8,965 bases of DNA. Source: Fidelibacterota bacterium (GTDB lineage Bacteria; Fidelibacterota; Fidelibacteria; Fidelibacterales; DSDE01). Position numbers and translations under genes: made by a program. Positions 1-6,774 of this stretch are shown one piece after another. Below the pieces are notes generated by a model, which made no database searches, was not told where the DNA came from, and saw nothing but the letters and a program-made list of their open reading frames with translations. The stretch is taken from NCBI GenBank assembly GCA_011049095.1, contig DSDE01000423.1, positions 1-8,965 on the forward strand, written 5' to 3'. Within the stretch, counting starts at the first letter, position 1. Each line of letters starts with the position of its first letter.

Positions 1-158
1 CTTTTATTATTTTTTAACACAGTAAAATTTCACACTTCTTTAGCTAAGATTCAATTAAAAAAGAAAAAACTTTTCGGGCTAGGCCAGCTTCTCTATCAAA
101 GCTCAAAGTTTTACTTGTTAATAGTTTTACAAATTGTGTATTTTAGGAAAAGGAGAAG

Positions 159-697
159 ATGATGAAGATATTATGCATAATTTTATTGATTTCGCCGTGG
201 ACGCAGGCGCTCAGGCGCAGACAGGCTACCGAGACCTGCCCTGGGGACTTAAGAAAATGGCCGTTGCCAAAAGTGTTTATGACTGGTTTGACAGCCAGGC
301 AGGAGAATTGGACCAGGCGCTTATCTACAATGGTTCATTTCAAGGTGAAAGCGCGAATTATAAATTCCTTTTTGAAGCCGACAGTCTCTATTTAGTGGGC
401 ATAACTGTGACGCTGCCTTATAATTTACTGGAAGTCGGGAAATTTAAGAGCAATTTTAGAAAGTCAGAAGCCTTTGTAGATGGGCTGCAGCTTCGGATGC
501 AAAAAAAATATGGCGCCGCAAAACTACATGAAAAGCTGGGTACAGACTTTTTCGGCAAGTGGCAAGACGGCGAGACCGATATCGAGCTGATGCTTACTCG
601 TAACAGCCAGTATACAGTGCTGGTCACCTATACTTGGCGGACCTTTCTCGAGCGCAGAAAAAGCGCCAATGAAAGTAATTGGAAAGATGAGCTTTGA
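159..697 (+). CDS. Small exported protein of unknown function, signal peptide and body in different frames
   Basis: I do not recognise a named family. The body (about residues 18-187 when read from the TTG at 134) has a 'RDLPWG' opening followed by alternating beta and helical stretches and a late 'KKYG' segment. This resembles the many small periplasmic or lipoprotein-like proteins built as 'PWG ... kYG', but I cannot name one. The frame of the body, read back, has only a TTG start at 134 with no Shine-Dalgarno, or an ATG at 173. A much better start is ATG 159 or ATG 162, placed 3 or 6 nt after AGGAG (151-155). That start opens a hydrophobic signal peptide (MMKILCIILLI...) in another frame. 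One extra T in the TTT at 190-192 would join the two into a signal peptide ending '...VDAGAQA' and then 'QTGYRDLPWG'. So the gene is either broken by a one-base deletion or the sequence has an error here. The reading is inference from frame and RBS; export is likely, function unknown. Confidence 0.6.
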
Positions 698-713
698 ATT
701 TGAAGAATGTCCA

Positions 714-725
714 GGGAATATTCCC
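714..725. other. Perfect 12-bp palindrome downstream of the first gene
   Basis: GGGAATATTCCC is its own reverse complement and lies 17 bp after the stop codon at 697, followed by AAATTTTT. It could be a weak terminator stem or a dimeric protein-binding site. The stem is too short to be convincing as a terminator. The rest of the 698-822 gap shows no clear promoter. Confidence 0.2.
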
Positions 726-798
726 AAATTTTTCCCTCAAATTGATTAAAATCTGATGGGTTCCTTTTGAATAATCTCCTTTTTACCCATTTTTAAAA

Positions 799-811
799 AG
801 CTGGAACAGCT
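799..811 (+). promoter_or_regulatory. Small hairpin in the leader of the urea-transporter fusion gene
   Basis: AGCTG-GAA-CAGCT can fold into a 5-bp stem with a 3-nt loop ending 11 nt before ATG 823. It contains the only purine-rich stretch (GGAA, 803-806) that could serve as ribosome-binding site, so the stem might limit initiation. This is structural inference from a short inverted repeat that could arise by chance. Confidence 0.2.
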
Positions 812-822
812 AATACTTTGAT

Positions 823-2892
823 ATGAACTTGAGAAGCAGTTTACGAATAATAAATATTGATTATTTCTCACCTCAAATGATTCGTTTTATGCAGACGATT
901 TTGCAGAGTTATGGCAGTCTTATCTTCTCAGTTCATTGGATGCCATCGCTGCTCATAATGCTGACAAGCTTTATTCATCCACTTCTTGGGCTGGCAGGGC
1001 TCATTGGCAATATCACCGCAAACGCCACAGCTCTATGGATGCAAGTTCATCCTGACCGCTGGAAAAGTGGTATTTTTGGAGTTAATGGCATCCTAATCGG
1101 GCTGGCGCTGGGCATTAGCTTTGGCGTCACACCACTGGTTCTTTTAGGAATCATCATTACTGCCGTTTTAAGCTCTATCGTGACTCAAACTATAGCAATA
1201 ATGCTTTACCAAAACGATCTCAGCGCAATGAGTCTTCCTTTTATGATGATTATTTTACCGCTGTTTCTGGCCATTCCCAAAGCCTATAAGGTTCTCTTTT
1301 TTGCGCCACCGCCCCTATTGGGCGATCTGGACCGCTGGCTTTTTGAACGGATTCCCCTGGAGCTTTTCCAGTTTGTGCGCATGTTTGGCAATATCCTTTT
1401 TCAGGACAATCTTTTAAGTGGAGTTTTGGTGCTGCTGGCGGTTTTCAGCTATTCCAGAATCGCAGCCTTATACGCATTGTGGAGCGGCCTGGTGGGCTTG
1501 CTTTTTCATAGTTTCATCTTAGGTGGAAATGGTCAATTTTACGGATTAAACTACGTTTTGACAGGGTTAGCTCTGGGTGGATTTTTTCTCGTGAGCAACC
1601 GCCATAGTTTTATCTATACAACATTAGCCATTGTCGTTACAGGTCTTTTAGAATCTGCTCTCCAAAGCGCTTTCCAGGAAATTGGCCACGGTGCCGTGCC
1701 TGTTTTAGTGCTTCCCTTTAATATTACTGTTCTGCTTTTCCTTTATCCTGTGAAGAAAACGCCTTTGCATTTAAAGCGCTTGCGGCTGATCTCTGTGCCA
1801 TTGAACCTTCTTAAGAGTCCTGAGAGCAATCTACGCTGGGCACAGAGATGGCTACAACGACGCTTTGTGCAAAAAACAATGCTGACACTGCCAGTTATTG
1901 GGAAATGGAGTATTCTCCAAGGGAATAATGGCGAATGGACTCACAAAGAGTCGGGCCGTTATGCCTGGGATTTTGTGGTCCGTGACGAAAATGGTGATCA
2001 GGCTTCCGGATTTGGTACGGATCTCAGCGATTTCTATGCCTTTGGGCTGCCGGTTTTTGCCCCTGCGCCAGGCACTATCAGTGCAGTAGAAAATGCTATT
2101 CCCGATAATCCGCCGCGCATAGCTGCCACAGAGGCCAACTGGGGGAATTTTGTAATAATTGATCATGGCAATGGTGAATATAGCGAGCTGAGCCACCTAA
2201 AACAGGGAACTATTCCGGTGATGGCCGGACAAAGGGTTGAAAGGGGCCAGCTTATAGGTTATTGCGGCAACTCTGGTCGTTCACCAGTGCCGCATCTCCA
2301 TTTTCAAGTCCAAGATGCGCCTTGGCTGGCGTCGGAAACGCTGCCGGTAAAATTTGCTGAAGCCCGCCTCAATGGTGAGATCAAGCTCAATGCAGTTCCC
2401 CAAAAAGATGATCTCTTAGAAGCGGTACAGATAGATTCCCAAGCATCGTGGCATCTTCTGGGAAAAGAAGGCGAAAACTGGGTTTATCAGGTACGTATGG
2501 GAGCGCTGCGCTTTCGGGAGACTCTGGAATTTAAAACAGATTCATACGGCTGGCCAGTGATAGCCTCGCAAAATCAGTTTAGTTGGTATCTGCTGGATAA
2601 ACCAAATTTTGTAGAGATTGTGCCTGATTTCAAGACATTTCCCTCGCTTCTGTCTCCCTCGGGCTGGCTAAAGGTGGTGGGAGAATCTCTGATTCTTCCT
2701 AAAAAGCTCCAGCTGGGCCTGAAATGGGATGGCGGACAAATACTAAGTAATGACAAGGCGCTTTGGGAAATTGAATCAGGAAAGCTGTTGATTTATCTCG
2801 ATGCAGAAAGGCAGTACATTCTCAAAATCAGAATTAACAATGAGCCGCGCTTTGAGATGAATTTTTTAAAGGCAGATCAGGAAAGCCGCTAA
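823..2892 (+). CDS. Urea transporter (UT family) fused to an M23/LytM-type peptidase domain
   Basis: Residues about 20-310 form a polytopic membrane domain with the internal duplication of urea channels: 'FGVNGILIGLAL' (85-96) in the first half and 'GLNYVLTGLALGGFF' (241-255) in the second, with 'QDNLLSG' (194-200) and 'LPFNITVLLFL' near the end. This matches the UT family, which passes urea down its gradient. A strongly basic linker follows (311-351, eleven Lys/Arg). Residues about 355-515 are an M23 (lysostaphin/LytM) metallopeptidase fold: 'YAWDF' with Asp383, 'IIDHGNG' (445-451), 'ELSHL' with His458, 'GQRVERGQLIGYCGNSG' and 'PHLHF' with His491 and His493. The usual first zinc His four residues before the Asp is Arg379 here; His374 is nearby and might substitute. 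About 170 beta-rich residues follow (520-689) with no family I recognise. The ATG at 823 has a weak RBS, but the membrane domain begins close behind it as in other UTs. No urease genes are visible nearby. The fold calls are firm; the role of the fusion is unknown. Confidence 0.9.
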   Translation: MNLRSSLRIINIDYFSPQMIRFMQTILQSYGSLIFSVHWMPSLLIMLTSFIHPLLGLAGLIGNITANATALWMQVHPDRWKSGIFGVNGILIGLALGISFGVTPLVLLGIIITAVLSSIVTQTIAIMLYQNDLSAMSLPFMMIILPLFLAIPKAYKVLFFAPPPLLGDLDRWLFERIPLELFQFVRMFGNILFQDNLLSGVLVLLAVFSYSRIAALYALWSGLVGLLFHSFILGGNGQFYGLNYVLTGLALGGFFLVSNRHSFIYTTLAIVVTGLLESALQSAFQEIGHGAVPVLVLPFNITVLLFLYPVKKTPLHLKRLRLISVPLNLLKSPESNLRWAQRWLQRRFVQKTMLTLPVIGKWSILQGNNGEWTHKESGRYAWDFVVRDENGDQASGFGTDLSDFYAFGLPVFAPAPGTISAVENAIPDNPPRIAATEANWGNFVIIDHGNGEYSELSHLKQGTIPVMAGQRVERGQLIGYCGNSGRSPVPHLHFQVQDAPWLASETLPVKFAEARLNGEIKLNAVPQKDDLLEAVQIDSQASWHLLGKEGENWVYQVRMGALRFRETLEFKTDSYGWPVIASQNQFSWYLLDKPNFVEIVPDFKTFPSLLSPSGWLKVVGESLILPKKLQLGLKWDGGQILSNDKALWEIESGKLLIYLDAERQYILKIRINNEPRFEMNFLKADQESR

Positions 2893-2920
2893 AAAATATT
2901 TTTCCTGCAGAAATCCTTCG

Positions 2921-2933
2921 TCAGCAGCGCTGA
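2921..2933. terminator. Possible hairpin between convergent genes
   Basis: TCAGC-AGC-GCTGA is an inverted repeat in the 51-bp gap between the convergent stops at 2892 and 2944. A palindromic A/T run (AAAAATATTTTT) lies at 2892-2903. Position favours a shared terminator, but the stem is only 5 bp and is not followed by a clean T-tract in either direction. Confidence 0.25.
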
Positions 2934-2943
2934 TTGCGCTTTC

Positions 2944-4026
2944 TCAAATGAGGTAGTTTGACAATTCAGAGGCATCTATAGGAAAAGCCTTTTCCTCAAA
3001 ATCGATTGTGCTTCCATCGGTTCGAGTCAATAAGAATCGTATATCTGCATTGGCCTCAGCTTTGCTGTATCGACCTAAAATGCGTGCCGCCAGGTGAAGT
3101 TCCAATTCAGTTGTTTCACCATCTATCAGGGCGGCGGCTCCGGTGATATCAGGCATTTCCAAAAGAGTGAAATGCTTGTTTTTATCGAGAAGGAGATTAT
3201 GTTCCTGGGCATTTCTGCTGACAACGAGTTTCACATAAGGACTTAGGCGAAAATGTCTTCCAAATCCCAAAAGCAGAGAATCTTCCGCATGAATATGGTG
3301 TTTTCCCTTATTATTAAAAAGGTCTCTCATACGTTTGCTGTATTCAGGAGAGATGAGCTGGCAATTGCCTCCGCCTGCGGGAGCAATTCCTGTCAGATCC
3401 CAAAGCTTTGCCAACTCTAACTGCCTGCTGCGGCTGCGTCCAACAATTGCTTCCAGCCTGCTGCGGTCAATTTTCCCCTCTTTTTCGGGAATAGTAGGCT
3501 CAAGTAATTTTGCTGAAAGGGGTCTGAGTAAATAACCCTCGAGGCAAGCATCTTTTTCGGTTTGAGCCAGAGTGCTGCGAAACTGGGTCATTGGCCGCTG
3601 GCTGATGACTTCTCCGGTAAAAACAAAATCAGCCTTCCGTTCCAACATCAATTCGCGGGCGCTCTGCAGCATAAGGATGCGACAGTCTATACAAGGATTG
3701 ACAAATTTTCCATATCCGAAACGGGGATTAAGAACCATTTGGAAAAAAGAGCGAGAAATATCCGTTACTACTATCTCAATGTTCAATATTTCAGAAAGCT
3801 GTCTGGAAAGGGGCACAGCTTCCGGAATGGATTCACGATTGGCTTCCTGCAATTGTCGCCATTTGTAATCAGTGGTAAAACCCGTTTCTATCATTAACCC
3901 AATCACCTCGATACCCTGCTTTTGCAGAAGCCGCACAGCTAAAATTGAATCAAGCCCGCCACTGAGTAGGCCGATTCCTTTTGGTTTGGGATTAATAGCC
4001 GAAAATGGATGGTCTTTCAACGGCAA
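2944..4026 (-). CDS. PP-loop ATPase of the ThiI/MnmA type (tRNA thiouridine synthase-like), lacking a THUMP domain
   Basis: The P-loop signature SGGLDS is at residues 22-27, where these enzymes bind ATP and adenylate a tRNA uridine before sulfur transfer. 'PCIDC' (Cys112, Cys115) and a further Cys222 in 'PAGGGNC' are the expected sulfur or metal cysteines. 'TGEVISQRPMTQ' (137-148) and 'LLRPLSAKLLEPTIPE' (166-181) are conserved in the short ThiI-like group often annotated as a tRNA (5-methylaminomethyl-2-thiouridylate) enzyme. Residues about 230-340 would correspond to the NFACT-R-like RNA-binding tail seen in this group. No THUMP or rhodanese domain is present, unlike classical ThiI. The open frame has no ATG: the first usable starts are TTG 4026 and TTG 4020, after AGGA at 4029-4032. 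The frame stays open upstream to 4116 and would join an ATG at 4117 if the run of nine A residues (4111-4103) were eight. Fold confidence is high; the exact tRNA target is not determinable. Confidence 0.85.
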   Translation of the reverse strand: MPLKDHPFSAINPKPKGIGLLSGGLDSILAVRLLQKQGIEVIGLMIETGFTTDYKWRQLQEANRESIPEAVPLSRQLSEILNIEIVVTDISRSFFQMVLNPRFGYGKFVNPCIDCRILMLQSARELMLERKADFVFTGEVISQRPMTQFRSTLAQTEKDACLEGYLLRPLSAKLLEPTIPEKEGKIDRSRLEAIVGRSRSRQLELAKLWDLTGIAPAGGGNCQLISPEYSKRMRDLFNNKGKHHIHAEDSLLLGFGRHFRLSPYVKLVVSRNAQEHNLLLDKNKHFTLLEMPDITGAAALIDGETTELELHLAARILGRYSKAEANADIRFLLTRTDGSTIDFEEKAFPIDASELSNYLI

Positions 4027-4109
4027 ATCCTGAGCTTGAGCCGATAAATCGGTACAAGCCTGTTTTACTGCAAGGGAAGCTCCACGGAAAGAAGCGCGGG
4101 GATTTTTTT

Positions 4110-4235
4110 TTATTCATTAAAGCTCTTGGTAAATAAATTATAATTGTTCAGTACTTTTACAAGAGTTATGAATTGATCTGGTGTATAGGTATTTTTATAT
4201 GATTTAGTTTTTAAAAATTTTAAATATATCATCAT
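4110..4235 (-). CDS. Possible 41-aa basic small protein between decarboxylase and thiolase genes
   Basis: An ATG at 4235 (a second ATG at 4232, and a GTG at 4241) opens a 41-codon frame ending in TAA at 4112-4110. The predicted peptide begins MMIYLKFLKTK and is rich in Lys, Asn, Tyr and Thr. It starts 7 nt after the decarboxylase stop, and its stop overlaps the possible ATG 4117 of the thiolase gene, so translational coupling is possible. The upstream AGTGAAG is a poor ribosome-binding site. The DNA is much more AT-rich than its neighbours, where stop codons should be frequent, which mildly favours coding. I recognise no family, and it may be chance. Confidence 0.25.
   Translation of the reverse strand: MMIYLKFLKTKSYKNTYTPDQFITLVKVLNNYNLFTKSFNE
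4137..4142 (-). promoter_or_regulatory. Candidate -10 element (TATAAT) for the thiolase gene
   Basis: A perfect TATAAT on the - strand lies about 20 nt before the possible ATG at 4117, which would give a leader of roughly 13 nt. No good -35 hexamer sits at 16-18 bp; the nearest TTGTAA (4162-4157) is only 14 bp away. The region is AT-rich, so such a match is easy to get by chance. Confidence 0.2.
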
Positions 4236-4242
4236 CTTCACT

Positions 4243-5589
4243 TTAAAACCTAAAATCATCTGGAAGTTCCTCAGCGGCTTGAACTATTTCTCTCGTTTCT
4301 GCCCGCTTGATTACCTTGACTTCTCCATCTTCAATAGCGATGACAGCAGGCTTTAGAAAGATAAATTGCCAGCTTTGACTCAGATTATAAGCGCCTACAT
4401 GTGGAATAAGCAGATATTCACCGAAGCGCACCTGAGGCAGGCTGACATTGGCATTGAGGACATCAATATTCATACAGAGACCGCCGTAAAGGACAGTATC
4501 TTCCACCATCGTACCGCTGTCCTGGACTGTTTGGATTCCATATTTATACCACTGTACGGAGGAGAGGATATTCATACCGGCATCGAGAATGACAGCCCGT
4601 TGTCCTGATGGCAGGCGTTTTTCGGCCACTACTTTCGTAATGAGGGAAAAGGGTTCATCTACCAGCGCTCGTCCCGGCTCGATGAATAGGCGAGGCATTT
4701 CATTGGGTGGCAGGCCAATGCTCATTAATGTGCTGCTGATGGCATCGGCATATTGACTGTAGCTTGGGCAGGTTTGCTCACCGGGAAGATATGCCCAGTG
4801 CAGCGTATTGCGGCTGGCAAATCCTCCGCCCAGGTCCCAGTATTTCAAGGTAACACCAAGCTGATTGCGAATACTTTGATAAAACTGCAGTATCCCTGCA
4901 GCAGCTTTTTGATAGATTGTCAGATCATCAATATAGGTTCCGGCGTGAATATGCAGTCCTACGACTTTCACTTTTCCGCTTGATTGGGCGCGGCGGACGA
5001 CATCATAGGCTTGACCGCTTTCCACATTGAAACCAAATTTATACCAGGGCGGATTGTTTAAGTTCATATTCAGACGTACGCCGATCTCCAGGGTTTTTCC
5101 AAGCTCGTCTGCCAGCGATTCAATGACATTTAGCTCATCATAATTATCAATATTGACGATGGCGCCATCGATAAATGCTCTCTTCAATTCGTCGCGTTTT
5201 TTATAGGGACCATTGAAGATAATCTGATTGCCAGGCATTCCCAAATCTCTGGCAATATCATATTCAAAGCCGCTCACCACTTCTGCCCAGGCGCCTTCCT
5301 GATGGAGGATGCTGCAGACAGATTTAAGGTAATTGGTTTTGTAGGAATAGGCGATTTGGAAATTGGGGTAACGATTGGCAAAGGCTCGATGGAGCTCCCG
5401 ATAGCGCTGCCGCAGCTCCCGCACCGAAAGAACAAATAGCGGTGAACCATAATTTGCCGCTAGCTCTTGAATCTGGATTCCTTCAATGCGCTGGGTAGGA
5501 ATCGCAGTCAGTGGACGTCCAAATTTATTGGCCATTCCCGCCGATGCATGGCGGATGATAATAGGTTTGATATATTTTTGTTTTGGCAT
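4243..5589 (-). CDS. PLP-dependent decarboxylase, fold type III (DAP/ornithine/arginine decarboxylase superfamily)
   Basis: This is a two-domain enzyme that forms an external aldimine with an amino acid and removes the alpha-carboxylate. Numbering from ATG 5589 (448 aa), the N-terminal barrel carries the PLP lysine in 'AYSYKTN' (Lys84), 'GLHIHAGT' (211-218, His215), the phosphate-binding 'DLGGGF' (252-257) and 'EPGR' (304-307). The C-terminal beta domain carries 'GGLCMNID' with the conserved catalytic Cys372 and Asp376, then 'GAYNLSQS' (399-406). In diaminopimelate decarboxylases the Cys motif reads CESxD; here it is CMNID, so DAP is an unlikely substrate. The pattern recalls the divergent subgroup used on carrier-bound or unusual amino acids. 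Start: a GTG at 5592 is only 3 nt from GGAG (5599-5596), whereas ATG 5589 has a 6-nt spacing, so I prefer ATG 5589. It follows the ATP-grasp gene at a 123-bp distance in the same direction and is likely co-transcribed. Superfamily firm; substrate unknown. Confidence 0.9.
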   Translation of the reverse strand: MPKQKYIKPIIIRHASAGMANKFGRPLTAIPTQRIEGIQIQELAANYGSPLFVLSVRELRQRYRELHRAFANRYPNFQIAYSYKTNYLKSVCSILHQEGAWAEVVSGFEYDIARDLGMPGNQIIFNGPYKKRDELKRAFIDGAIVNIDNYDELNVIESLADELGKTLEIGVRLNMNLNNPPWYKFGFNVESGQAYDVVRRAQSSGKVKVVGLHIHAGTYIDDLTIYQKAAAGILQFYQSIRNQLGVTLKYWDLGGGFASRNTLHWAYLPGEQTCPSYSQYADAISSTLMSIGLPPNEMPRLFIEPGRALVDEPFSLITKVVAEKRLPSGQRAVILDAGMNILSSVQWYKYGIQTVQDSGTMVEDTVLYGGLCMNIDVLNANVSLPQVRFGEYLLIPHVGAYNLSQSWQFIFLKPAVIAIEDGEVKVIKRAETREIVQAAEELPDDFRF

Positions 5590-5702
5590 CACTTACTCCA
5601 TTGATGATTTATGATTATTGAACAAAAAAAGGTGACAGGTGACGGCAAGTGACGAATAGAATGAATATAAAGGGTTGTTTTTTTGTTTATAATGCTTTTC
5701 AT
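5589..5702 (-). CDS. Possible 37-aa ORF coupled to ATP-grasp and decarboxylase genes
   Basis: GGAG (5712-5709) directly follows the ATP-grasp TGA, then after 6 nt comes ATG 5702. The frame runs 37 codons to TGA 5591-5589, which overlaps the decarboxylase ATG as TGATG. The peptide begins MKSIINKKTTLY and later contains 'RHLPSPV'. Position and coupling are what one would want for a peptide substrate or small subunit of this operon. Against it, the central part is the 7-bp repeat tract (5601-5661). Such repeats read without stops in all frames, and a related ORF appears over the other copy at 8274-8444. It is probably fortuitous but worth testing. Confidence 0.25.
   Translation of the reverse strand: MKSIINKKTTLYIHSIRHLPSPVTFFCSIIINHQWSK
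5601..5661. repeat. Degenerate 7-bp repeat tract, copy 1
   Basis: Read on the + strand, the tract shows units of seven related to TGATGAT/TATGATT, then TTGAACA (5618-5624), then GGTGACAGGTGACGG (5631-5645) and AAGTGACG. The same order of elements occurs at 8291-8361, with TTGAACA at 8310-8316 and a GGTGAC pair at 8320-8334 that matches 14 of 15 bases. This looks like a dispersed intergenic repeat family rather than gene sequence. Confidence 0.55.
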
Positions 5703-5712
5703 TGTTCACTCC

Positions 5713-6774
5713 TCACATCTTTTGCTTTTCAAAGTGCAATTCCCCGTTTATGGTCAGATTTTCGATGTATTCTAAAGGACAGATGAGGTCTGTGGCATGG
5801 CGAACAAAGGTTATTCCAGATGAGACTGGTGGGAGTGGTTCAGGACGTTTGCCTAAAGCAAGTTCCACAGCCAATTTAGGAAGATTTTGATTAGCGCCGG
5901 CGCCCAGAAAAATCCAAGCCGGAAAACGGGGATTGATTTCTAAAAGATAGAGCTTTCTGCTTTTGCTTTCCTGAAGTATTTCAAGCTCGCAGGGTCCTCT
6001 CCAGCTAAGCGCTTTCATTGTTTTCTTTGAAAATTCTGTGAGCCTTGGATTATTTAGTGTGATTGCACTCCAGGCTTTCCCTTTGTCGGTAAGTCTAAGC
6101 TTGCGCATAGGTATGCTTCCCAGTAAATTGCCTTCATCATCGCCCATTGCACAGATGTCAAATTCTTCTCCATTAATGGCTTCCTGAATAAGCGCCGGCA
6201 ATCCCCACTGCAGGCGCAGCTTCTCAAATTGCTTCAGCGCTTCATCGCGGGTATAACAAGCATAAGCATCGTAAAAAACACCTTTCACATAGAGTGGGAA
6301 ACCGATTTCATCCAGCGCATCGCCAAATTGTCTCGGATCATTGATGACGATTGTTTTGGGTGTTTCAATATCATTTGCTTTACAAAATTCAAGCAGTTTG
6401 GATTTTGCCCGCTTTTGTATGGTGTCTGCCGATGGAAGATACATAGCAATGCCGAGACCTTTCAGCTCAGATTCAAGCTGTTGATAGAGCTGGAGTTCGC
6501 TATCCAAAGTCGGTATAAGTACATCAATGCCCACAGCTTTGTGAATGGCTCTAATTCGCTCAAAAACCTGCTCTTTGCCCTGATTGGGATAAGGAATAAG
6601 ATAGGCATGGTTCATTAAATGGCGATCGTAGATACCAGTATCATACGTGTCATAAGCCAGGCCAATTAGTTCGCCATCCCATCCATTGGGATAGCGAAGG
6701 CTGCGAAGGACGCCAATCCCCGGTGCAGGATTGTCTGCTGCGTGAAGGCCGGTTACGGCCACATTAATCCCCAT
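5713..6774 (-). CDS. ATP-grasp ligase, carbamoyl-phosphate-synthase-like
   Basis: ATP-grasp enzymes activate a carboxylate as acyl phosphate and join it to an amine or other nucleophile. Numbering from ATG 6774 (353 aa), residues 1-100 are a pre-ATP-grasp domain opening 'VAVTGLHAADNPAPGIGV'. The central lobe has the ATP-binding 'PLYVKG' and 'LIQEAINGEEFDICAMG' segments. The metal-binding residues lie in 'CELEI' (262-266) and 'LLEINPRFP' (277-285, Glu279 and Asn281). The length suits a stand-alone ligase. A TTG at 6777 is possible, but ATG 6774 sits 7 nt after GGGAG (6786-6782) and forms a TGATG overlap with the PqqD stop, so it is the better start. The neighbours (PqqD upstream, PLP decarboxylase downstream) suggest that it attaches an amino acid to a peptide or carrier, or makes an amino-acid conjugate. 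The family assignment is firm; both substrates are unknown. Confidence 0.9.
   Translation of the reverse strand: MGINVAVTGLHAADNPAPGIGVLRSLRYPNGWDGELIGLAYDTYDTGIYDRHLMNHAYLIPYPNQGKEQVFERIRAIHKAVGIDVLIPTLDSELQLYQQLESELKGLGIAMYLPSADTIQKRAKSKLLEFCKANDIETPKTIVINDPRQFGDALDEIGFPLYVKGVFYDAYACYTRDEALKQFEKLRLQWGLPALIQEAINGEEFDICAMGDDEGNLLGSIPMRKLRLTDKGKAWSAITLNNPRLTEFSKKTMKALSWRGPCELEILQESKSRKLYLLEINPRFPAWIFLGAGANQNLPKLAVELALGKRPEPLPPVSSGITFVRHATDLICPLEYIENLTINGELHFEKQKM

Noticed and set aside
115..144. TTGTTA (115-120) and TATTTT (139-144) as a promoter for the first gene
   Set aside because: With 18-bp spacing the transcript would start within the ribosome-binding site; the matches are weak and the DNA is AT-rich.
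134..158. TTG start at 134 for the first gene
   Set aside because: There is no Shine-Dalgarno before it and it yields an acidic, non-exported N-terminus, while ATG 159/162 has AGGAG and a signal peptide.
3562..3897. Open frames on the + strand across the thiolase gene
   Set aside because: They lie antisense to a clear PP-loop enzyme, with no RBS or recognisable motifs.
6229..6618. 129-codon open frame on the + strand over the ATP-grasp gene
   Set aside because: It is a mirror of the ATP-grasp coding sequence, and the product shows no domain.
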